This document shows positions 12,995-26,049 of a stretch of 64,000 nt of DNA, in pieces. The notes beneath the pieces were generated by a model. It saw nothing but the letters and a program-made list of their open reading frames with translations, searched no databases and had not been told where the DNA came from. The translations under genes and the position numbers were made by a program. The first letter of the stretch is position 1. Each line of letters starts with the position of its first letter. Source of the DNA: Heterobilharzia americana (taxonomy: Eukaryota > Platyhelminthes > Trematoda > Strigeidida > Schistosomatidae). The DNA lies in NCBI GenBank assembly GCA_944470555.2, contig OX104127.1:91908708-91972707 (forward strand). The letters run 5' to 3'.

Positions 12995-13312
12995 AATTCC
13001 GACTGGTATTCATCACGAACCAACATCAGTTCTAAAACCATTGAAAACTTGACATCACTGGAGAGCCATTTTGTCTTAGTTTGCAGCTGCTTAGCAGTGC
13101 GCACAAATGACCTTGCTATGGATCGAAACCAGGTTTAGTGATGATATGCTAACTAAGAAACGTGAAGGTCCCAGGCTATGTCCCTGGCGAGTTCATAGAT
13201 GCGAACTGCTTAGAAGAAACATACTGGGAAGAAACGGCTCTTCAGTCCTACGAAGTCTTCAACAGTTCTCTAGTTGATTTCATTCCGTGATGGGTACTAG
13301 TTACAGTCCTTT
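12995..13312. mobile_element. Short palindromic family F composite, spacer missing
   Basis: The left arm starts 'gactggtattcatcacgaac' and the right arm ends near 'ttgatttcattccgtgatgg', with the tRNA-like heads fused around 13140–13190. It is the most decayed of the palindromic copies and lacks the central spacer. Confidence 0.6.
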
Positions 13313-13674
13313 ATGAATGCATGTTGGTATTGGAAGATAAACAGCGTTTCAGCGGAATGATTCTTAGAACCTACAGTACAAATTGCATTGAAATTCTTGA
13401 TCTTTGTCTGATTTCATGAACTGTTTCAAACAGGTGGTTCAGTTTAGTCAATACAGTATTTTACCATGTTTAACTAAGGATTACCGTACTTTTCCGTGAT
13501 TACTTCCTCAGGAATAATACTGGTGTTGACCATTAATTCAATAGGTTATGCGACTAATGCGTGTTTTGCAAAATTCATGCTTTCCAAAAGATTTAGATTC
13601 ATCATTATTTGCAAGGAAAATATGCGTTTTCTTTTCGACTTTCTGAATGTTTCTAAGTGATGTTTTAATAGTTA

Positions 13675-13805
13675 GTGAGTAGTAATGGAGAGCTAGACAT
13701 GTGTTTTCATCCCATTTTGGACTCATCAACCGAATGTACCTGCCTTTCGGCGACTGATGTTGTGTCCAGTTAGGCCGAAACCAAGAACCTATCGCTTCAA
13801 AAGGC
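13675..13805 (-). mobile_element. Family G SINE fragment
   Basis: Carries the diverged 'cattttggactcatcaaccg' and 'ccgaaaccaagaacctatcg' blocks of family G in minus orientation. Confidence 0.5.
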
Positions 13806-13809
13806 TAAA

Positions 13810-16800
13810 ATAAAATGCACCAGGCTACTAAATCATGGTAGGAATTCCTTGTTGGTGGATATGGTTGGATGTCGTGCCAAGTAATTTCTGGTAGTTGGTT
13901 GCAACCATGTGAAAATAGGCAATATTCAGACATCTTCTGAAAAGCTTCTATACCAGCGGTGGCCAATCACTTCAGTCTAATCAATACCTGGAATTACGGA
14001 CCTTAAAAACCAATCTGAACAAATGTTTCTCGAAAAGATAACTATCTTTACCGAAAATATCTATGCTTTTTATTCTAACGTATAACAAACCCCCTATGAT
14101 GTAGAAATCAAATAAGTTTCTACCTTTTTCTACAAAACTTACAGGAATGAATGCAATATTCTCTTCCTAGAGAACATGTCTCAAGAAATATGAGTACCCC
14201 TCAATATTTGGAGAGGATCGTCAGAGTAACCATGTCTTTGAGGTGACTAGTCTGAACCTCTTTGACACTATCCAGTTTCAACTGTTAGAAGTAGAAAGTA
14301 ACACGCCATGTAATATCTTGAACTTATTAGGATTATCGGAGGGATAAAGTAAGGAAAACCAATGACTGCGTTGATTGTGTGACTGAGAAGTGAAGAGAAT
14401 ACGTTGATAGGAGAATAAGGATAAGTTCTGGTTCTGCTGAAGTGGTGTTCCGTGACTCACCTAAAGAATATGAATTCGGCTATTCAAAAATATTCATCTC
14501 CTCCAGATTAATCCAAACATTCCACCTTGGCCTCAAATTCTGTGACTTTAATCCAAAAGTTTATGAATTTAACACGAAAGTTTGGTAGTCAATTTTGTAA
14601 CTGAAAAGCAACTGAGTCAAACTGTTGTGGTTAGTACATTAGTAATAAACCCAATTATCTATATGCTCTACCGAAAGGTCGCCAAAATCAACTAAGTGGA
14701 CTGAAAAAAAATGAAGATCTAGTGATTCACCCAGATGAAATTCCTAATATAGTATCACTGAATAAATCCGGCTAAATGGACGAGATTCCAACCACTTTTT
14801 TCAATGAAAAGAAATTCTCAAAGCTGAAACAGCGAAAAAACCTACTTCAACACTCAAGAATGCAACTCTAGAATCTAATAAAAGAAATAAAGGAGGAATA
14901 AACCATCAGTTCTGATCTTTGCCAAGAAATAAACTCTTCTTACACTATCATCCGGGTTTATGAGGCTTATCAAAATGATGGAAGAATCAATAACTGTCTT
15001 CTTGCTTTATTAGACGTGACCAAAGTCACCATACTATGCAATCACGAAATGCAGTTACACGAAGAGAAAAAGGAAGATGGATAGATATTAATCGGTAAAT
15101 GGTGTGAAGAAGTCTTTGAACCTGTCACGAAACTGCTTCTGAACCGTTGATATACTTAAGATACACTTTGATTTGTTGAGTCAGTCAAGGATATTGATCG
15201 GTTTGGAAAGACATTGAATTAACTCTGCAGATCGTCACTAACTTTCAACTAACAGAAACTTTTTGTTTCTTGAGTAACTTCATTCAGACTCAAAATATGA
15301 GTGTTGCTCTACCAAAATATTACCTGAAGAAACATCTCAGATGTGTATTCATTCCTCGCTTTCGATTAGATGAAGATATTTACAAGGAAATCGATAGCGT
15401 AGCAAGAAGGGTTGCTCCTTGAATTGCTTTTGGTGGGTTATTTTTTAGTTAGCCTGGAAAAGAGTACTTAACTTTCAAAGATCAGGACATATGGACCACA
15501 CTTTAGTAGTTTGTGACGAAAAACTGGACTTGATGGACCTCCTTCAGAGTCTTGGTGATACATCCTTCATTCAGTTTTACAGTGTAGGTGAAATTGAACT
15601 CAGAGTTGAAATTTCATGAAGTCAAACTGCAAAAGACGTTCTGGCAGTTCTATTTGAAGACCGATCAAAAAAATCTCATCCAAAGTGAGTAACTGACCAG
15701 ATTTCAATGCTGGATGCCTTGAGAAAGGAAGAGAAATATCCTGTTTTAGGCATTTAGTGGATTAGGAATGTTTAGATCTTCTACAAACGTTCTTTAAGCT
15801 AGTCTACAAAATCTAAACAAACTTTTCAGAAAGCTATGGGACAAGACTTTTGTTTACAGCCCAAGTAGTGACAAACTATAGATCCAAGCGTCCCTTACTA
15901 TTTCAAAAGAAATGCGTAAATTCATTTTCTTTACTACAATTTTAAAGTATTCGCACTGTATTTGTGTTTTAATTTTTGTCTTCTCTGTGCTCCATTGCCA
16001 AAATATTTCAATCAGGTATTTGTCCTTATTTCCTAATTTTAATATAGCGTAATCCATCGAGTTTTGGAAATTTTTCAAACTGTTTCCCATGTTGCGTAAT
16101 ATTCCCTCACTTCAATCATGGAACATCTTTCATTGTTCTGTTGACTACAACCTTTTTATTGAAGTTCTTCTGTAACTTTCGTTCCTTTAAAATTATACTT
16201 CCACTTGTGTATGTATACCTTTGAAATGAATGTGTTATAAAGATATATAAAGAAAATATGTTTGAAACATCCAAATGAGATCATAAAACGTGAGAAATTT
16301 ATTCTTACTTATTCTTACGTAATCTTCAACTAATTCAATTTTATCAGAGTAAATTTTGACCCCGAAACTTACAATGTGTTATGAGGATAAGTTTCTTCCT
16401 TACAACTGCCTTAAATTTTTTTCCCGATGGAAGGGAATCTTTCATTGTTCTGATGAATTTTTGGGCATAAAATAAAAAGTTTTCATGACTCATTACCTGG
16501 AATCATATTACTTTGTTGTTTTGCAGTATGGGTCGTCATCAGTTGAAATTTCTAAGCCATGTAACTGACTTACACCGTAAATCTTATGAACAATATTCGG
16601 GAATACAATACTGATAAGATGTTTTATCTTTCTTGATATTGATCAAATAAATAAAACCTATTCCTGTAGGAGACGTACGTTTGCTGCACTACTGAAATAA
16701 AAGCAGTGATTTGAATGGAACTAAATTTACTCCAAAATACCAAGAATATACCTAAGCTATAATAGAAACGTCTTGTGATTGGCATTTGAAGTTATGTTTT

Positions 16801-18125
16801 ATGGTTTTGGTTCCTTTTGAGAGAACATTTTCACATAAAAAAATACACAATTGGTTGTCATAAGCTAAATAAGAAAACAGATGCTGAAGTAGTGAAAAGT
16901 GTCCGATACTAAAGAAGATAACATTTTGCAAGTTTTACCCACTGTTTCATAATCTGATGCCTTTCATACACATACATAGTGTCAAACATCAAAATGTGGT
17001 TACCTCTCAGATCTACGTCCATGATATGTCAGCACTGACCAAGTAGTTGATTAAACATCAAAACACTCTATAGTTTCTTCCATCTATCCTTAGGAGAATC
17101 TTGGATGCAACGTAGTCATTACCTATTGGGGTTAACGTCTGAGGATAGCATTTTCAGAGACAGGTTATCCACTGAGTGATATAGCGCTATATTTTATTCT
17201 GAATTTTCATCTTATGAAGTTGTTCTCGGTATTAGAAGTCAATTGTGAACTTATTACATAGTCGACATAATAAAGTCACAAGTTCATAAAGTATTGCTGT
17301 CAGAAAACTCAGTTTTATGCAACCAATTTGTTTACATTGATTAGGCAGCTGTAATCAGAATGACAGAAATAACTATAAGAGGACTACTGTAACTAATTAC
17401 TAAAGTATATATCTAAGAGAAATACTTAATTTGACTAAAATATTCATCTTCTTCAATAAGAGAAGCATGACAGATTAGTTCAATATAAACATTATAATTT
17501 TTAGAAAACCTCCTTCCAAATAAATTACAACAATAGATTTATCCGTACATTTTTAGTTCATTCGCCTTGTTGTGCAAAACAAGAGTGAAAATTCAATGTT
17601 TTGTTCCCATCTAAAAGTGAATAATATGCTCATTCAAGCGAAACATGATGAATGATGCTCTTAGTCTTAAATTTTTTGGGGTGGAAGAATTGTTTAATGC
17701 ATCTATGACTTTCTAAAAGAGTTATTTCTTACCTACGCAACTCTATAATGAAGGTGTATCTATAATTACTTTGAAGTTTTCAATTAATAATACCTTCTAA
17801 GCAAAAATATTTTCAGACTTAGTCAGTACCAATAAAATAACTGTAATTATCAGAAAGTATTTTATTGATGTTACCCCTCTTTTAGACAGGCTTATGCATT
17901 ACTTGCACTCATAGAGTGAATTCACTATACTAAAACTGGATGACAAGTAAATCTTTCTTAATTCATGGCTGATAGCAGCATGAAATGTATACTTTATACT
18001 GCATTATTTGTCTTTTAGTGTAAACTATCCTAAAGCAAAATGCAAATCATAGATCTGTTTGAAGTGAGTAGCAAGTGTTAGTTATAGAACTTTTTTAGTA
18101 GAAACCAGTGTCTATTCAGCATAAA
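13810..18125. other. Intergenic, nothing recognised
   Basis: AT-rich sequence. Around 14880–15730 the composition is somewhat less AT-rich and resembles a decayed coding or retroelement region, but I could not match any frame to a known domain on either strand. No RNA gene seen. Confidence 0.4.
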
Positions 18126-18129
18126 CTAA

Positions 18130-18255
18130 AATAATGAAGTTAGTGCTGATGATGTTGTCTAGAAAACTATGAAAGCCTCACGATTAAACAATGCAGATCA
18201 GAGAACACAATACAATCAAGACCATCCACCTGAGCTACAAATATTCTCCATTATT
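18130..18255 (-). repeat. Interspersed repeat, family I
   Basis: Minus-orientation copy from 'gttagtgctgatgatgttg' to 'cacctgagctacaaatattc'. It is the complement of the 2636 and 20912 copies with scattered differences. Confidence 0.6.
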
Positions 18256-18727
18256 TCAAAATCAAACGAGCGTGACACGCTTCACGCTGTTCATAGATGA
18301 GAAGACTTCTCCAAAAGGTTAGCTTTCACAAAAGAATAACTACTATTTCTCTGTGTAATTGTTAGTTAGATTATGTTACTGATAACGGGTAGGGATTTGA
18401 AGTGAATTGCAGACCAAGGTCGTAGTAGTATTTGAACTGAAGGACTCCAAGTTACGAACCGAGTACTCTTTCAAACAAAGTACGAAATATAACGGCTATT
18501 TTTAGTTTAAACACCATTATTGTAAACACAGAAACTAACCACTGTAGTAGGATGTAAACCCCGATTGGATTAGGCTGTTTTATATAGCCTACAATGATTG
18601 ATACACTATTATTGACTAGATGACGTTGTTGTTCATAATCGTATTACGGTGGCATGATTTTGATCAATAAATTCTGCTACATCAAATAGGCTTACCTAAT
18701 ATGGATTCTAAACACTATACGATACAA

Positions 18728-18885
18728 ATGGATGGATGGTAATGACTATCAGTGGAATCCAGGATGTGCATCCTATTTGGCGTTCGTCAGTTGGATGTAC
18801 ATATCTCCCAGTGAGTAAGGTTGTTCTCATGAAAACTGGAACCGAGAACTAGCCACCTCGAACACCAACTTGATGGCTTTGAACA
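18728..18885 (-). mobile_element. Family G SINE copy
   Basis: Holds the 'gtggaatccaggatgtgcat' and 'cagttggatgtacat' blocks, followed by a degenerate tRNA-like head ending near 18880. Minus orientation, 5' head decayed. Confidence 0.55.
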
Positions 18886-19237
18886 ACAAATTCCTTTACC
18901 TTATTTGTTAGCAGTTACTATTGTGTGTACGATAGGAATGTGTCATTTGAGGAAACTTGAATTCGGTTTACTAGTTCGTCAAGATTCTGACTCGAGGAAG
19001 TCTGTTATTCAGCTAACTGACTGCCTACCATCTATAAAGAGATAACGTCACTCAATAAGTAACTTTGCATTTACATTTGTCCTGCTTACAAATTTTTTCG
19101 ATGTGCATGATGATTATTGAATAAAACTGTGATTTCAAAATAAGTCAACTCCACTTATTGCTATTGTACAAAGGAGATATCACTCGTTTCAGTTCTCTGT
19201 TGCAAGTAAACGTTGAATTTTTACTTCAAGGTAAATG

Positions 19238-19940
19238 ACCTAAGCTGGTATTCATCATGGACTGACATTAGTTGAAGAAACACTGAAAATCTGGAAGTAC
19301 TGGACAGCTGTCTTGTCCTGTTACGGGACCCCTCAACAGTTCGCACTCACGACCCAACCAGGGATCCAAATTCCGACCTTCAGGTTCCATGGCAAGCATG
19401 TTAACATTGAGCCACTGCCTCACAATCCGATTGTCATATTTCAAACTCTGTCAGTTCACAAGATACTATGACCATCATCCAGTATCATCGTTCAGTATTT
19501 GTCATCATGACCATCAACTTGAAAAATGTCTAAGTCCCCACAAACCCTCAAATTCAATTGAACTAGTGTTCGTCATTGACAGGATTCGAGGGGTGATTCT
19601 CGAAGTTCCAATCAGAAGTCATGACTAATCGGGCAAACCAGGTGGCCATGATGACAAATACTGAACGATGATACTGGATGATGGTCACACTATCTTGTGA
19701 ACTGACAGAAGTTGGAAATATGGACAATCGGATTGTGAGGCAGTGGCTCAATGTTAACATGCTTGCCATGGAACTTGAAGGTGGCGTGTTCGATCGCTGG
19801 AGGACGGGTTCGTGGGTGGGTACTGTTGAAGAGTCCCATACGAGGATAGAGTGGCTGTGCAGTGGTCTCAGGTTTTCAATGTTTCTCCATCTGATGTCAT
19901 TCTATGAATACCAACTTGGAAAATCTTTAGGTCCCCACAA
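19238..19940. mobile_element. Palindromic family F composite, partner of the 10.2-kb copy
   Basis: The left arm starts 'ggtattcatcatggactgac' and the right arm ends near 'gaataccaacttggaaaat'. From 19381 to about 19897 it matches the 10.2-kb composite in inverse orientation with only a few differences, mostly single-base gaps. From 19238 to 19380 it differs strongly from the matching outer arm of that copy. The abrupt change in divergence suggests a gene-conversion or template-switch boundary. Confidence 0.75.
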
Positions 19941-19999
19941 AATCCTAAATTCAAAATGACTTCATAAAAGCTTAGACCATAGATAGTTTGATATCTTAT

Positions 20000-20142
20000 A
20001 AGTATTTGTGAGATGAGCTATTTGTTCGTGAACTGCCAAGGAATCCCATACTTGGATGAAGCATCTGTTGTCCAGTGTTCTTAGGTTTTCACTGTTCCTC
20101 CAACTGATGTCAGTTCATAATGAATACCAACCTGAAATCATT
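20000..20142 (+). mobile_element. Family F fragment
   Basis: Contains 'aggaatcccatacttggatg' and 'ctccaactgatgtcagttca', the 3' half of a plus-oriented family F arm. Confidence 0.55.
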
Positions 20143-20911
20143 CGGTGTTCCTTGCACACAACTTCCGTTATCGTTACCAAAATAACTAGAAGTAAAAATT
20201 TTGGAACATATCAGTGTTATTCACCACTAAATAAGTAGAAATTCTCTTCTAAAACTTTAGGTAGTTTTCGCCTATGAACAATTTCAATTAGTTTTTAAAA
20301 AATATGTCAGAGTGTTTGTTGTCAAGGCGTGTTTGACTGTACGTACCCACTTATTATCTTCTCGTTAATTTTCCAAAACTCAGAAAGAAAGTTTTGAACG
20401 ACATTCTTTTTCTTTGAGGTAGAACTACATTATAGTTTAGTGTAGTCATAGAACCTCACACTCACGAACGCCGAACAAGAGTATTTCAGGGATATCCAAC
20501 AAAGTATATACTGAAAATAAACAGAACTGACCTTTTTGTCACTACACCATCTACTGACTGGCATCCACTAGCTTTAAAACAAACAAACTGGATAGAGAGT
20601 TTTTGGCCACCTGGCAAATCTGAGTCTCGCACAACGTAGTGCGTATACATCTGCTTTAAGGTGTTATTCAAAGATTATAAAGATGGAAACGCGGTGAGAG
20701 AAAAATGCTTCATAAAGATTGATTCATTTTTGGTGGCAACAGTTTGGATGGTATCGTCGGTCATAATGGATTTCATGCAACCAATCATTTTGGCCGATTC
20801 CTCATCCGTTTTGATTCGAAAACAAGTGAGATGGGTAGATGCTGATAAGGGATAGGGTAGAAAATGATATTTACAAAAATCTTAAGCCGTGGACCAAAAG
20901 TATTTGAAGTA

Positions 20912-21215
20912 TTGGAGGATATTTGTAGCTCAGGTGGATGGTCTTGGTTGCATTGTGTTCTCTGATCTGAGTTGTTAAATCGCGAAGCATTCATTGTCTT
21001 ACTAGACGACATCATCAGCACTAACTTGAGTATGGAGCGAGCTATTGATACCACTCCGTGAGTGATTTAGTAGCTTGCCCTGACGATGTGATCTGTGACT
21101 GGTTGTTTTCTTTGTTTTTTATGTCATTGACTGTACAGTGCTGATGATTTCGTCCAGCAAGGCGATGAAAGCTGTACGACTAAACAACCCAGCTCAGAGG
21201 ACACCAAACAACCAA
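20912..21215. repeat. Inverted pair of family I repeats
   Basis: A plus-oriented copy at 20912–21036 ('tttgtagctcaggtggatgg' start) and a minus-oriented copy at 21137–21215 ('ccagctcagaggacacc') face each other across about 100 bp. They match over the central 'ctcagctgggttg'-type core. Confidence 0.55.
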
Positions 21216-21219
21216 TACC

Positions 21220-21850
21220 AAATGTATTTGCTGCTCTTTCAAGATGATGTAATTCATCCCTAGTTCTTTTATTCTCCTTTAACAGTTTGTTAACTCTCTC
21301 CAACCGGTTCATAGTTCTATTTGACCTAGTTAAGTTATTCATTCTGTATTTCTGTAGCTATCATATTCTCTTGCCTCGAACATACTGTTCAGTTTTTAGC
21401 CATTATCCAATAGTGAGATGTTTGTCGGCATCAGGATTGTCTGAGAACATTCAAGCCTTGGATACTTTGCGCTTTTTTACTGTGCTGGCCAAGTGCTTTT
21501 GAAATGTATTGTTGATAAACATTAGTGTTTTAGTCTTTTCAGTACGCGCTGTCTTTAATAGAATTGCTAGCAATGGGTGCTGGGCATTTCCTATACACGA
21601 ATTGAATGCACTCTCTCACGTCGTGAATTTCTTAAATCCGATAACTGCGTTAACGGGTTAAATTGCTATGCCTCATTCAACGTCTGAGTCTGTATTATAT
21701 GTTTCTCTTCCTCCATCACATTACGGTATATGTAAAATCATGTATGTAGCGTAAGAAACATGCAAGTTCTACTGAATTCAGTCAATGCTACTTTAAATGT
21801 AATATACTTTTCAGTGGTTAGAAATGTATTCTGTGATACAAGTTTCATCC
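21220..21850. other. Unassigned
   Basis: A minus-strand frame around 21220–21342 is rich in N, R, L and E and could form a short coiled coil. It runs into the family I repeat and has no convincing splice sites, so I do not call it a gene. Nothing else is recognisable. Confidence 0.3.
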
Positions 21851-21854
21851 TAAA

Positions 21855-21957
21855 TAGATGCATTTCCATCCCAGGGGATGATATCATTCCCACTGAAACC
21901 CGAACCCAGCACTTATACGTTCAAACACTAGAGTGTTTTCCGCCAGATTATTGATCA
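21855..21957 (-). mobile_element. Family G SINE fragment (head)
   Basis: The sequence 'cccactgaaacccgaaccca' followed by 'acactagagtgttttccgcc' matches the head of family G in minus orientation. Body missing. Confidence 0.45.
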
Positions 21958-21959
21958 TA

Positions 21960-23580
21960 ATAAACTGAAAGAAATTACGTGTGAAAAATCATAATAGAAA
22001 TCTAGTTATCACCAGTCAACTGGTGAGTTAGTTAATCTATTGAGTACACATGTGAATCATAGCTTTGAATTGAACCATTCCTACTTAGAACTCTTGAAAT
22101 AGGACTATTTCCTAACTATCAAATCAGATTTCTTAAAAGCTTCTTCTTCCTTCCTAAGATCAACAACTTTTTTTCATATGATCTAACCACCCACCCACTT
22201 AAGATGATCTCCGCATGTAATCACATTAATATGATAACTTGAACTGAAAGGTCGATATCCTGTTGATGTAAGTGTTTACACTTACTGCTCATAAGTGTGC
22301 AAAAAATGAAACTAGGCTCTATTGTACACATTTTTCTTGATAACTTTGATTATTCTCTTCTTTCTTGATGTCTTCACTTCCTTTGAAAAAATTTTTTTTA
22401 AAATACTGAGCAAATAACGTGGGGTGTTACGTAATAAGTGTTGTCTACACAAAAAATTGGGTAATAGAATTCAAACAACATCCGATGAAAGACTCGGGTG
22501 TTACAGTCATCAGACATTTTGTCTTCAAAATGCTTTTTTGAATGAACAATCTGTTGAAATTTGACCAGATTAGTTTAAATTAGTTTAATTAGGGTTCATG
22601 AGTAAGACGAATAATGGTGGTGATAATCGTACATCTGACAAGAAGTATTTCATCTCCACAAAATATAACCCGTTCGAAAGCTTGCTCACCTCCTGTTTAT
22701 TTTCACCTGTCGATTCGCTTAATGCTTTCGTTAGCTTCGCTTCTTGCATTGAATGGAAGTTCTGAAATATTCTTCACTTACCATTTCGGATGTTGCATTC
22801 ATGGTCTGGTGAATCTTGAAAAAACACTTATCCAAAGTCATGAAGATGACGTTGTGCTTATCGTTTCGATCAAATGTCCCAAAGGGTCAGAACAGAAATG
22901 TTTCCAGGAGAATAATAAGTGTTTCGTTACTTAGAAAGCCTTCTTCACCCATCAACCCCCAAATTTCTTGATCGGCGTTTACAGAATGGAGCAAACCCAA
23001 AGTCATGTATCATTCAAATTATAAAATTAGACACTTTGATGTTCACCTTTGACGAGTATTTTGTCTCAGTATTTGTGAAGGTTTCAAGAGTTGAATTCAA
23101 TTAGTTTTTTTGCTTAGTTTAAATTCACACTCCTCAATCACTTTGCAAACCATGGAGGCTCACTAATAAAGCATCAGAAGTAGTATTTCTTGTTATTTCC
23201 CAGTGTTTCGCCTTCCATATTAACGCACGATGTTTAAAGTCACTATATCTTGAAATGTTGGCGGAAAAGTTAACAAGAAAATTGACGCATTATCTTAGAG
23301 TAAGTTAAAAGCTTTTGAAAATATACTCTTCACGATTATGCAACACTGAAAAGTTACTATATTTCATAAGAAAGCTTATGATAAAGGGAATATTGGAAAT
23401 CTGAATCGATACCAATAAGCTTCATTATATCATACTTTAAGCTTTTGGGCTTAATTCTGACTGCTAGCTAATTAAGCACTAAGCGTTTCTGATACAGCGC
23501 ATCTGGCATCTAAATATCATAGAATATTTGGGTGATCGTCGCGCTTTATTGCAAATGGCAGAAGTTGAAAATTATTAACC
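21960..23580. other. Intergenic, no gene recognised
   Basis: A plus-strand open frame of about 106 codons at 22614–22934 has a faint resemblance to a decayed reverse-transcriptase active-site region ('EDDVVLIV'). The surrounding sequence does not support this, so it is left unassigned. Confidence 0.35.
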
Positions 23581-23584
23581 ATTT

Positions 23585-23778
23585 AAGTCCGTCCAAGTAG
23601 CTAAAAGGATAACGTGTTTGCTGTGAAACTTGGAAGTCCTAAGTTTACTCCGTAAACGGGTAGTCAGTAAATACTTCTGAGGAGTCCCATACTAGGACAA
23701 AACTGCTGTTCGATACTTTCATGCATTCAATGGTTACCCAGATGATATGAGTATATGATGAATACTAGCTCCAAACAA
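23585..23778 (+). mobile_element. Family F element, single arm
   Basis: Plus-oriented arm with tRNA-like start 'agtagctaaaaggataacg', the 'gaggagtcccatactaggac' block near 23680, and a tail resembling the family F end. No partner arm, so not palindromic. Confidence 0.6.
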
Positions 23779-24883
23779 ATAAATCCCTTCAAACCTCAAA
23801 ATCACATAGACAGTTAGTCAAACTGACGAAAAACATGAGTTTGGATGATAGTGTAGTCTCAACAATCATGTGGATTTCAAGAGAGGAAATAACTACTATA
23901 ATAATTTTGACAGTAGGATAAATAATAATAATAATAATTTTGAACACGGCAATTAGCAGTCACTTAAGGCGACATTATACGAGAATTTAGTGTACGTTGA
24001 GATAAATAATAATTATAACCATGGTAATGGGAACAAGGTTAACTAAACGAAGTTAATCAGGAACAAAAAATCAGAAGTATAAGACAGGAGGAAAAGCTGA
24101 AGGCAAAGAGCAGTTAAGGAAGAATAAATATGATTGGATAACATTGTGGCTTCTACCATGGTAGATTCAAGTTAATTAACATTTCCTCCCGAACTCTGAG
24201 GTTTCCTTTGACAACTTGGATAAAAAATCCTCTACAGTTGCACACAACTTATTCTGCTACCTACTGATAATCCTGAAGGTCCTACAGATATCAGTATAAT
24301 GTTCATAGTCTATTAAGTGTTCGGTCATCAAACTTCTCAGTATTTTATTTTCCACACGCTTCAGTCATTTAGGCAGGTGCTCAACCATTCAAGTAGGCAA
24401 ACACCTCCCGTATAACCTGTGTATCACATACGCAGACATATTTGAATTAAGAGATACGTTTACATGTGTCAAAGATCGAAGTCCTGTATTTCTCTGATTG
24501 TTACAGTGCCTATTTGATGGTGCTGAGGAGCATCAACTTGGCAGCATAATAAGTCCAGCTGATGAACTGTTGCAGTCTTTACCTAACTACCTCAAGCCCA
24601 TCATTACTTTTAAATCGTAAGGTGATATAAACTGGTTTCTCTTGTACTGTTTTAGACCCTGTTTTGCCTCTTATCTACTTTACGTGCTTGTTGATAACGC
24701 TTTCTGTGTACTCACTGTTTACTAGCATGTTTTCAAAGTTCTTTTTTCAAAATCAGCTGTGCTGTCAGAACATTTTTCTCATTATTAATCAGCGTTCTGA
24801 TAACATTCGCTTTCCATTGGATCGAGACAAAGCTTGTAAGATGAAGGGACTTTCCAGCCCACAACTGCTTTCTACAAATGAGT

Positions 24884-24884
24884 C

Positions 24885-24919
<35 letters not shown>
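24884..24919. repeat. (TA)n microsatellite
   Basis: An uninterrupted TA run from about 24884 to 24910 is followed by an imperfect continuation. The Ile/Tyr-rich frame it creates is an artefact. Confidence 0.9.
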
Positions 24920-24924
24920 CTGTT

Positions 24925-25600
24925 GACTACCTCAGTAACAACTCACTATGCCAATTGCTTCCATAACAATTCACTCATGAATTTAATTGGAATCATTATT
25001 GTTTCAATAAAAGACGTAGTGTGAATGAATATTAGTGAAGTATAAATCAAGATTAACTGAAATTTTCTCGCTTAAGCGAACCCAAAGCCGTCAAGTGGTT
25101 GATATATATTAACTAGTGAGAAAGAAGTAAACTGTGTTATAAATTCTAGTTTTTTGTTGTTATAACACTGAATTGACCTTTCTTCAAGCGCAGACAACCT
25201 AAATCCCTCTCACTTTTTCCAAGTTAACATAACCCCCAACCTTTTCATGGTCACTACTATTTTCAGTCAATCCTAGCTAAGATATCTCAACCCTCAACAG
25301 CCTTCATTGACTTTTGGCTTTATCATTATTGTTAATCCAATTGAATTTCTACTATATTATTGGGTGTGAATTTTTTTTCATGTTGTTTTACTCAATATTA
25401 CAAACCTCTCGAAAAATTATTTTGAGTTAATCCACTTTAAATAATAACTTCAACATTTTCACTAGCGTTATTTTAGGAGAATAAAATGAAAAAAAAATTC
25501 CCCATCGTTTTGTGAGTTAATTTTTAATAATCTTTCAATAACATACAAACATCTTGGTCTAAGGCCACAATTGTCACCGACTAAAATATGTTTATCAATC
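24925..25600. other. Intergenic, nothing recognised
   Basis: AT-rich with several homopolymer runs. No supported feature. Confidence 0.5.
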
Positions 25601-25604
25601 TGAC

Positions 25605-25768
25605 TATCTGAGATAGCCATGGTTTGTTAAACTTATATTATTGATACTGCGTAGTGAGTGAAGTCGAAATGAAAATTTGAGTTGCAGCAGGAGTTGTTGC
25701 TCGCCCAGTAGAGCCTCAGACTGGTTATCGCGAAGTCGCTGGTTAGAATCTGGCGTGAATTACATTTT
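25605..25768 (+). mobile_element. tRNA-like short element (family J)
   Basis: Begins 'ctatctgagatagccatgg', matching the flank of the 1.4-kb family J copy ('ctgagatagccgtag'), and contains 'gcagcaggagttg' and 'gctggttagaatctgg', a degenerate box-B-like region. It does not fold into a tRNA cloverleaf. Confidence 0.45.
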
Positions 25769-26049
25769 GTATTTCACCTTCACTAATCAGCCAGTATTGA
25801 AAATATGTTTCGCCACCAACTTTGAATATAATTTAAAAATCTCTCAACCAGGTTTACAATTGTCTGCAAAGAATAGTCAAAGACTGATTGAATTGTCGAA
25901 GTAATTTTTTTCAGTTGTATGCGCTATTGTATCAAATAGCAATGACTCTAAGTGTTCTAGTGTTTACAAATGATTTAACTGCACCGGTTAGCGCAGAAAA
26001 ACTTATGTATAAAACCTGTATCCCGAGAAATAAATCAACTGAGTTATTT

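Noticed and set aside
14880..15730. Possible old gene or retroelement
   Set aside because: Base composition is suggestive, but no frame on either strand gives a recognisable domain.
21124..21342. Minus-strand coiled-coil exon
   Set aside because: Runs into a family I repeat, with weak splice sites and no homolog recognised.
22614..22934. Decayed reverse transcriptase on the plus strand
   Set aside because: Only one short motif-like string; flanking translation does not fit any RT clade I know.
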